Translations under genes and position numbers: made by a program | Assembly (NCBI GenBank): GCA_903923915.1 | Contig: CAIXZI010000144.1 | Span: 1 to 16,279 of the forward strand | Length of the DNA: 16,279 nucleotides | Source: an uncultured Bacteroidota bacterium | Lineage (GTDB): Bacteria > Bacteroidota > Bacteroidia > B-17B0 > Aurantibacillaceae | Reading direction: 5' to 3' | In this document: positions 12,171-16,279 of the stretch, piece by piece | Numbering within the stretch: the first letter of the stretch is position 1 | Layout: every line of letters starts with the position of its first letter | Notes under the pieces: model-generated | What the model was told of the DNA's origin: nothing | Seen by the model: only the letters and a program-made list of their open reading frames with translations | Databases searched by the model: none

Positions 12171-14532
12171 GAAAAAGATTCTCTTATTTTTTACATTTAA
12201 TTTTTTAATTATTACTTGTATAACGGCTCAAAAACACTCTGTTAGCGGTTATATAAAGGATGCTAAAAATGGTGAAATGTTAATTGGTGTTAGTGTGTAT
12301 GAAAAAGGCACAACAAATGGCGTAACTACTAATGCGTATGGCTTTTACTCGCTTATGTTATCTGCAGATACACACAACATTGTGGCTTCATATATTGGGT
12401 ATGCCAATCAAATAAAAAAGATTGATTTAACAACTAAAAACCTTACCCAAAATTTTGAATTGGCAGATGCTACAAACTCATTAAACGAAGTAATCGTTTC
12501 TTCTGAAAGAGAAGATGCCAACGTAAAATCTACCGAAATGAGTGTGGCTAAGCTAGATATTAAACAAATTAGCCGCATACCAGCTTTATTAGGCGAAGTT
12601 GATGTTATACGTGCTATACAACTGCTGCCGGGTGTAACTACCATGGGCGAGGGCTCATCAGGGGTTAACGTACGTGGAGGAAATATTGATCAAAATCTTA
12701 TTTTACTGGATGAAGCACCTGTATATAATGCATCTCACTTATTTGGCTTCTTTTCTATTTTTAACCCCGATGCTGTAAAAGATGTAAAGCTTATTAAGGG
12801 GGGAATTCCATCACAATATGGCGGACGATTATCTTCTATTTTAGATATACGTATGAAAGAAGGTAATAGTAAAAAGCTTCAAATAAACGGCGGTATTGGT
12901 ACTATTTTTAGTCGTTTATCTATTGAAGGACCATTGATTAAAGATAAAATGTCTTTTATTGTTGCCGGAAGACGCAGCTATATTGATGTTTTGGCGAAAC
13001 CCATTTTAAAGAAAACAAACCCCGAGCTTGGTGATTTAAAATTTTATTTTTATGATTTAACAGCTAAAATAAACTACCGTGTAAACCCAAAAAATAATTT
13101 GTTTTTAAGCGGCTACTTTGGACAAGATGTTTTTGGTGCAGGCTTTAGTTTTAAATATGGTAACGCTACTACCAGTTTGCGTTGGAACCACTTGTTTAAT
13201 GACAAATTGTTTTTAAATACAACGGCTTTTTACAGCAACTATAATTATGGCTTAGGGTTTACCAACGAAGGCAGTAGTCAGAGTTTTATTTGGAAATCAA
13301 ACATTGTTAATTATAGTATTAAACCCGATTTTACGTATTATTTAAATAATAAAAACACCCTGCATTTTGGTGGACAAAGTTTGTTTTTACAGTTTGAACC
13401 CGGTAATGCCGTAGTAACATCATCAACAGGGGTAAGCAACAATATTAGCTTGCCTAATAAATATGCTTGGGAAAACGCTTTATATTTAGATGATGAGTAT
13501 AAGGTAAACTCTCGCATAAGCGTTCAAGCTGGGCTTCGTTATTCGTTATTTAGTTATATGGGACAAGGAAATAAATATGAATATTATGATACCATTCCAA
13601 ATAACTCTAAACGATTAAAAGATACGGTATATTATAAAATGTTTAAAACCATTGCTCAGTACGGAAATTTTGAACCACGTCTTTCTGTAAAAATAGATGT
13701 AACAGATAACAGTTCTATAAAAGCAAGTTATAACCGTACGGCACAATACTTACAATTAGTATCAAATACGGCGGCAGCCACTCCGCTTGATATTTGGACA
13801 CCATCAACCAATAACATAAAACCGCAATTGGCTGATCAGGTGGCGCTTGGGTATTTTAAAAATTTAAAAGAAAATATGTTTGAGGCATCGGTAGAAATTT
13901 ATTTCAAAAACATGCAACATCAGTTAGATTATGTTGATAATGCCAATTTGCTGTTAAATAAAAAATATGAAGGCGATTTGCTGCAAGGCAAAGGTAGAGC
14001 CTATGGCGCCGAATTTTATTTCAAAAAAATTAAAGGCAAATTTACCGGATGGGTTAGTTACACATTATCGCGCACAATGCGCCAAATTGATGGGCTGAGT
14101 AATAATACCTGGTATCCAAGTAAATATGATAGGCCGCATAACTTAGCCGTAGTTTTAAACTATGATATAAATAAACGTTGGAACGTGTCTGCCAACTTTG
14201 TTTATATAAGCGGAACCCCCAATACTTTTCCCGATTCTCGATTTGAAATACAAGGATACGTGCAAGGTTATAACACCAGTAATTTGCGCAATAATTATCG
14301 CAACCCATCTTATAATCGTTTGGATTTTTCAGCAACCTATAACTTTAAAAAGAACGAAAAACGCCGCTGGCAAAGCAGCATTGTGTTTAGCGTGTATAAT
14401 GCCTATGCCCGTAAAAATGCTTTTGCGGTTTATTTTCAGGCAACGCCTAATAATGCCACACAAACACAAGCCATCAGATATTCAGTAGTGGGTACAATTA
14501 TACCCGCTATAACCTATAATTTTAAATTTTAA
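12169..14532 (+). CDS. TonB-dependent outer-membrane receptor (CarboxypepD_reg-like plus plug plus barrel)
   Basis: A 787-residue importer. Residues 1-20 are a signal peptide ending CITAQ. Residues 23-100 form the N-terminal carboxypeptidase-regulatory-like domain typical of Bacteroidetes receptors (SVSGYIKDAKNGEMLIGVSV, TTNAYGFYSL, ASYIGY). LNEVIVSS at 105-112 leads into the plug: LPGVTTMGEGSSGVNVRGG at 153-171, DEAPVYNASHLFGFFSIFNP at 181-200, and VKLIKGGIPSQYGGRLSS at 206-223. The rest is a 22-strand-type barrel with alternating aromatics, ending in ITYNFKF with a terminal Phe. The protein is somewhat shorter than SusC-type receptors, and its partner is a DUF4249-like lipoprotein, not SusD. 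This points to an importer other than a starch-type glycan system; the substrate is unknown. The next gene begins 5 bp after the stop, so the two form an operon. Confidence 0.93.
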   Translation: MKKILLFFTFNFLIITCITAQKHSVSGYIKDAKNGEMLIGVSVYEKGTTNGVTTNAYGFYSLMLSADTHNIVASYIGYANQIKKIDLTTKNLTQNFELADATNSLNEVIVSSEREDANVKSTEMSVAKLDIKQISRIPALLGEVDVIRAIQLLPGVTTMGEGSSGVNVRGGNIDQNLILLDEAPVYNASHLFGFFSIFNPDAVKDVKLIKGGIPSQYGGRLSSILDIRMKEGNSKKLQINGGIGTIFSRLSIEGPLIKDKMSFIVAGRRSYIDVLAKPILKKTNPELGDLKFYFYDLTAKINYRVNPKNNLFLSGYFGQDVFGAGFSFKYGNATTSLRWNHLFNDKLFLNTTAFYSNYNYGLGFTNEGSSQSFIWKSNIVNYSIKPDFTYYLNNKNTLHFGGQSLFLQFEPGNAVVTSSTGVSNNISLPNKYAWENALYLDDEYKVNSRISVQAGLRYSLFSYMGQGNKYEYYDTIPNNSKRLKDTVYYKMFKTIAQYGNFEPRLSVKIDVTDNSSIKASYNRTAQYLQLVSNTAAATPLDIWTPSTNNIKPQLADQVALGYFKNLKENMFEASVEIYFKNMQHQLDYVDNANLLLNKKYEGDLLQGKGRAYGAEFYFKKIKGKFTGWVSYTLSRTMRQIDGLSNNTWYPSKYDRPHNLAVVLNYDINKRWNVSANFVYISGTPNTFPDSRFEIQGYVQGYNTSNLRNNYRNPSYNRLDFSATYNFKKNEKRRWQSSIVFSVYNAYARKNAFAVYFQATPNNATQTQAIRYSVVGTIIPAITYNFKF

Positions 14533-14537
14533 GAAAG

Positions 14538-15434
14538 ATGAAAACAATTAATTTATTTTTTATATCGTTGATTTTACTTGTTTTTGCATCCTGCAAAAGT
14601 GTAATTAAGGTAGATGTGCCAAGCGGTGCAACACTTGTAGTGGTAGATGCTTTTATAGATAATTCATCTAAACCGCAAAAAGTTAGATTAACCACCACAG
14701 CAGATTATTTTAGTAACACGGCTACACCTCCTTTACTTGGTGCAACCGTTACCTTAAATGATTTAACTAATGCTAAAACATACACCTTTACACCCGATGG
14801 TAACGGAAATTATATTTATACGCCTATGTTAAATGATAGCATGGCACAGGTAACACATAAATATCAGTTAAACATTTCATGTAATGGTAATAGCTATTTT
14901 GCATTATCAACGTTAAATAGAACTACGCAAGTGCTTGGTTTTGTTTATAGTAGTTCAGATAGAAATCCAAAAGACACCTTGCCTAACGCTGATACCGCCA
15001 ACCCACGCGTATTCTATCCGTATGTAAAAGCTATTGATATACCTGGGCCTGTAGAAGATTATTATTGGATGAAAATGTATAAAAATGGCGTTTATTATAA
15101 TCAGCCTAATCAATTAAATGCTTTTCCGGAAGGTGGTTTTGATAATACCGATGGGTACCCTTTTTTGGCTCCTGTTGCTTTTATAAATATTACTTCAAAT
15201 GACAATCCTTTATATAGATATGATATATGTCGTGCCGATATTTACTCTATAAATAAGGATACGTATAGTTATTTGCTACAATTGCAAACCCAGCTTACTA
15301 ATGCACAAAACGGTTTATTTGCTGTTACACCACAAAATGTAAAAACAAATATTAAACAAACTGCCGGCGCGCAAAAGGCCATTGGTTGGTTTAATATAGG
15401 TGCTATTAGTAGTAAAAGTCAGATAGTATTATAA
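14538..15434 (+). CDS. DUF4249 family lipoprotein, partner of the TonB receptor
   Basis: A 298-residue protein with a lipoprotein signal: hydrophobic residues 5-16, then FASC with C19 as lipidation site and a Lys after it. The mature part fits the DUF4249 family (PF14054), whose members sit directly downstream of TonB receptors of this class. LVVVDAFIDNSSKPQKVRLTTTADYF at 31-56 is the family start, then GATVTLNDLTNAKTYTFTPDGNGNYIY, HKYQLNISCNGNSYFA, and a long C-terminal part (DYYWMKMYKNG, GYPFLAPVAF, SYLLQLQTQL). It probably sits on the outer-membrane surface and works with the receptor as the substrate-capture component; this role is inferred from the pairing. The spacing of 5 bp and a shared terminator after 15434 support one transcript. 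Confidence 0.88.
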   Translation: MKTINLFFISLILLVFASCKSVIKVDVPSGATLVVVDAFIDNSSKPQKVRLTTTADYFSNTATPPLLGATVTLNDLTNAKTYTFTPDGNGNYIYTPMLNDSMAQVTHKYQLNISCNGNSYFALSTLNRTTQVLGFVYSSSDRNPKDTLPNADTANPRVFYPYVKAIDIPGPVEDYYWMKMYKNGVYYNQPNQLNAFPEGGFDNTDGYPFLAPVAFINITSNDNPLYRYDICRADIYSINKDTYSYLLQLQTQLTNAQNGLFAVTPQNVKTNIKQTAGAQKAIGWFNIGAISSKSQIVL

Positions 15435-15465
15435 AAAAAGCCACAAGTATTTACTTGTGGCTTTT
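15433..15465. terminator. Bidirectional terminator between DUF4249 and ferredoxin genes
   Basis: AAAAGCCACAAGT (15436-15448) and ACTTGTGGCTTTT (15453-15465) form a perfect 13-bp stem with a 4-nt loop. Seven As at 15433-15439 become a T-tract on the minus strand, so it is strongest for the ferredoxin gene; four Ts follow on the plus strand for the receptor operon. Confidence 0.88.
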
Positions 15466-15484
15466 AAATTTATTGGTAGAAATA

Positions 15485-15835
15485 TTATAAATGCATGGCT
15501 TCCTTTTTAGCCAAAAGCTTCTCATCACTTTCTTTGTGCGCTTCATCGGGTACACAACAATCAACCGGACAAACAGCGGCGCATTGTGGTTCATCATGAA
15601 AACCTTTACATTCGGTACATTTATCTGCCACAATATAATAAACATCCATACTATTTGGTGTTTGCGGGGCACTTGCATCAGCTTCAATGCCGGTGCTTAA
15701 ACCCTTAAACATGCCTGTAACGGTGCTTCCGTCAGCAAAGCGCCACTCGGCACCGCCTTCGTAAATAGCGTTATTAGGGCACTCAGGTTCGCAAGCCCCA
15801 CAATTAATACATTCGTCAGTTATTTTAATAGCCAT
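15485..15835 (-). CDS. 2[4Fe-4S] ferredoxin
   Basis: A 116-residue small electron carrier in the cytosol. Cluster one is bound by C9, C12, C15 and C19-P20 (CINCGACEPECP). Cluster two is bound by C73, C76, C85 and C89-P90 (CTECKGFHDEPQCAAVCP), where an 8-residue gap replaces the usual two. This matches the Allochromatium-type bacterial ferredoxins with low-potential clusters. Between them is an acidic segment of about 50 residues, and a charged helical tail (ESDEKLLAKKEAMHL) follows. Two further Cys (93, 94) lie after cluster two. It is divergent from the acyl-CoA reductase at 15916, a neighbour I recall for this ferredoxin in Bacteroidetes genomes, often with serine-biosynthesis genes close by; the functional link is not established. 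A TATATTTG box lies at 15873-15866. Confidence 0.92.
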   Translation of the reverse strand: MAIKITDECINCGACEPECPNNAIYEGGAEWRFADGSTVTGMFKGLSTGIEADASAPQTPNSMDVYYIVADKCTECKGFHDEPQCAAVCPVDCCVPDEAHKESDEKLLAKKEAMHL

Positions 15836-15865
15836 TTTAGTTTAGTTTTGCTGAAAAAATCGGTG

Positions 15866-15873
15866 CAAATATA
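15866..15873 (-). promoter_or_regulatory. Consensus -7 promoter element of the ferredoxin gene
   Basis: On the minus strand the bases read TATATTTG, an exact TAnnTTTG match about 30 bp before the ATG at 15835. The -33 TTG is not seen. A plus-strand box TAGTTTTG at 15843-15850 could serve the reductase gene at 15916 but is weaker support. Confidence 0.5.
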
Positions 15874-15915
15874 AGCATCATTTATTGATTTATAGAATTG
15901 TAGAGTTATTGAATT

Positions 15916-16279
15916 ATGGAAAGAAGAATACAAGCATTTATAAAATTGAAAGATTTTTTGTCAGACTTCTTGTCTGAAAGAAAAACCGCTTCTCATAAAA
16001 ATAAATTTGATGACTTAGATAAAGCCATTGATGAAAGCTATTCATATAATGGTTGGTTTACAAAAGAGTATATTTTAAAGGCTTTGCAAGGCATTGTGTT
16101 GATGTTAGAAGAGACAGAGCTAAACAAATTTGCAAAAGAAATTAAAGAACCAAAAACACCTAAAACAGTTGCTGTTATTATGGCCGGAAATATCCCTGCC
16201 GTTGGTTTTCATGATTTTATGTGCGTACTATTATCAGGCAATAAAATTTTACTAAAACCATCAAGCGACGATAAAATAC
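15916..16279 (+). CDS. Acyl-CoA reductase (LuxC-like), 5' part
   Basis: 121 complete codons from ATG 15916 with no stop to the window edge; the family is about 330-500 residues long, so most is missing. The visible part has the Bacteroidetes acyl-CoA reductase start: MERRIQAFIKLKDFLSDFL, then NGWFTKEYILKALQGI at 45-60 and TPKTVAVIMAGNIPAVGFHDFMCVLLSGNKILLKPSSDDK at 81-120. AGNIP (90-94) is the start of the nucleotide-binding fold of the LuxC/aldehyde dehydrogenase-like family (PF05893). The enzyme would reduce an acyl-CoA to aldehyde with NAD(P)H. It is divergent from the ferredoxin gene, with an 80-bp gap. Physiological substrate unknown. Confidence 0.88.
   Translation, partial: MERRIQAFIKLKDFLSDFLSERKTASHKNKFDDLDKAIDESYSYNGWFTKEYILKALQGIVLMLEETELNKFAKEIKEPKTPKTVAVIMAGNIPAVGFHDFMCVLLSGNKILLKPSSDDKI

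Overview
The window looks like chromosomal DNA of a Bacteroidota (Bacteroidetes) bacterium. The pointers are two type IX secretion (T9SS) cargo proteins with C-terminal sorting domains, a TonB-dependent receptor followed by a DUF4249-type lipoprotein, SCKKD-type lipoprotein signals, cleavage sites of the NAQ/AQ type, and several upstream sequences matching the Bacteroidetes -7 promoter element TAnnTTTG. I cannot place it below phylum. No tRNA, rRNA, CRISPR array, transposase or prophage gene was seen.

Layout. 1-863 (-): 5' part of a class I fructose-bisphosphate aldolase, cut by the window edge. 969-2132 (+): outer-membrane beta-barrel of the Omp85/surface-antigen type. 2133-2426: gene-free. 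2427-3128 (+): helical plus FN3-like hypothetical protein, closed by a strong terminator. 3214-3507: an array of about fourteen degenerate 21-bp tandem repeats with no convincing gene. 3522-3746 (-): small XRE/Cro-type regulator, with a perfect 24-bp palindrome upstream in the divergent intergenic region. 3871-5309 (+): adhesin/tail-fibre-like secreted protein broken by an apparent 1-base frameshift. 5322-7559 (+): secreted GH5-like glycoside hydrolase with a T9SS tail. 7605-8312 (+): lipoprotein. 8387-10096 (+): T9SS-exported repeat protein, followed by the remnant of a second, similar gene start. 10189-12012 (-): SirB1/transglutaminase-like protein and a uridine-phosphorylase-like enzyme. 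12169-15434 (+): TonB receptor and DUF4249-like lipoprotein pair. 15485-15835 (-): 2[4Fe-4S] ferredoxin. 15916-16279 (+): start of a LuxC-like acyl-CoA reductase.

How the parts fit. The outer thirds hold ordinary metabolic genes: aldolase, nucleoside phosphorylase, ferredoxin and acyl-CoA reductase. The middle (about 2.4-10.2 kb) is an accessory surface/secretome block. Its most coherent unit is the XRE regulator, a palindromic operator covering the -33 region of a consensus -7 box, and a downstream pair (fibre-like protein and secreted glycosidase, 12 bp apart) that may be one regulated operon.

Two classes of degenerate repeat stand out: the 21-bp array next to the regulator, and a 7-bp-period repeat found three times at the secretion or linker segments of T9SS proteins. 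These repeats and the frameshift are the most unusual things in the window.
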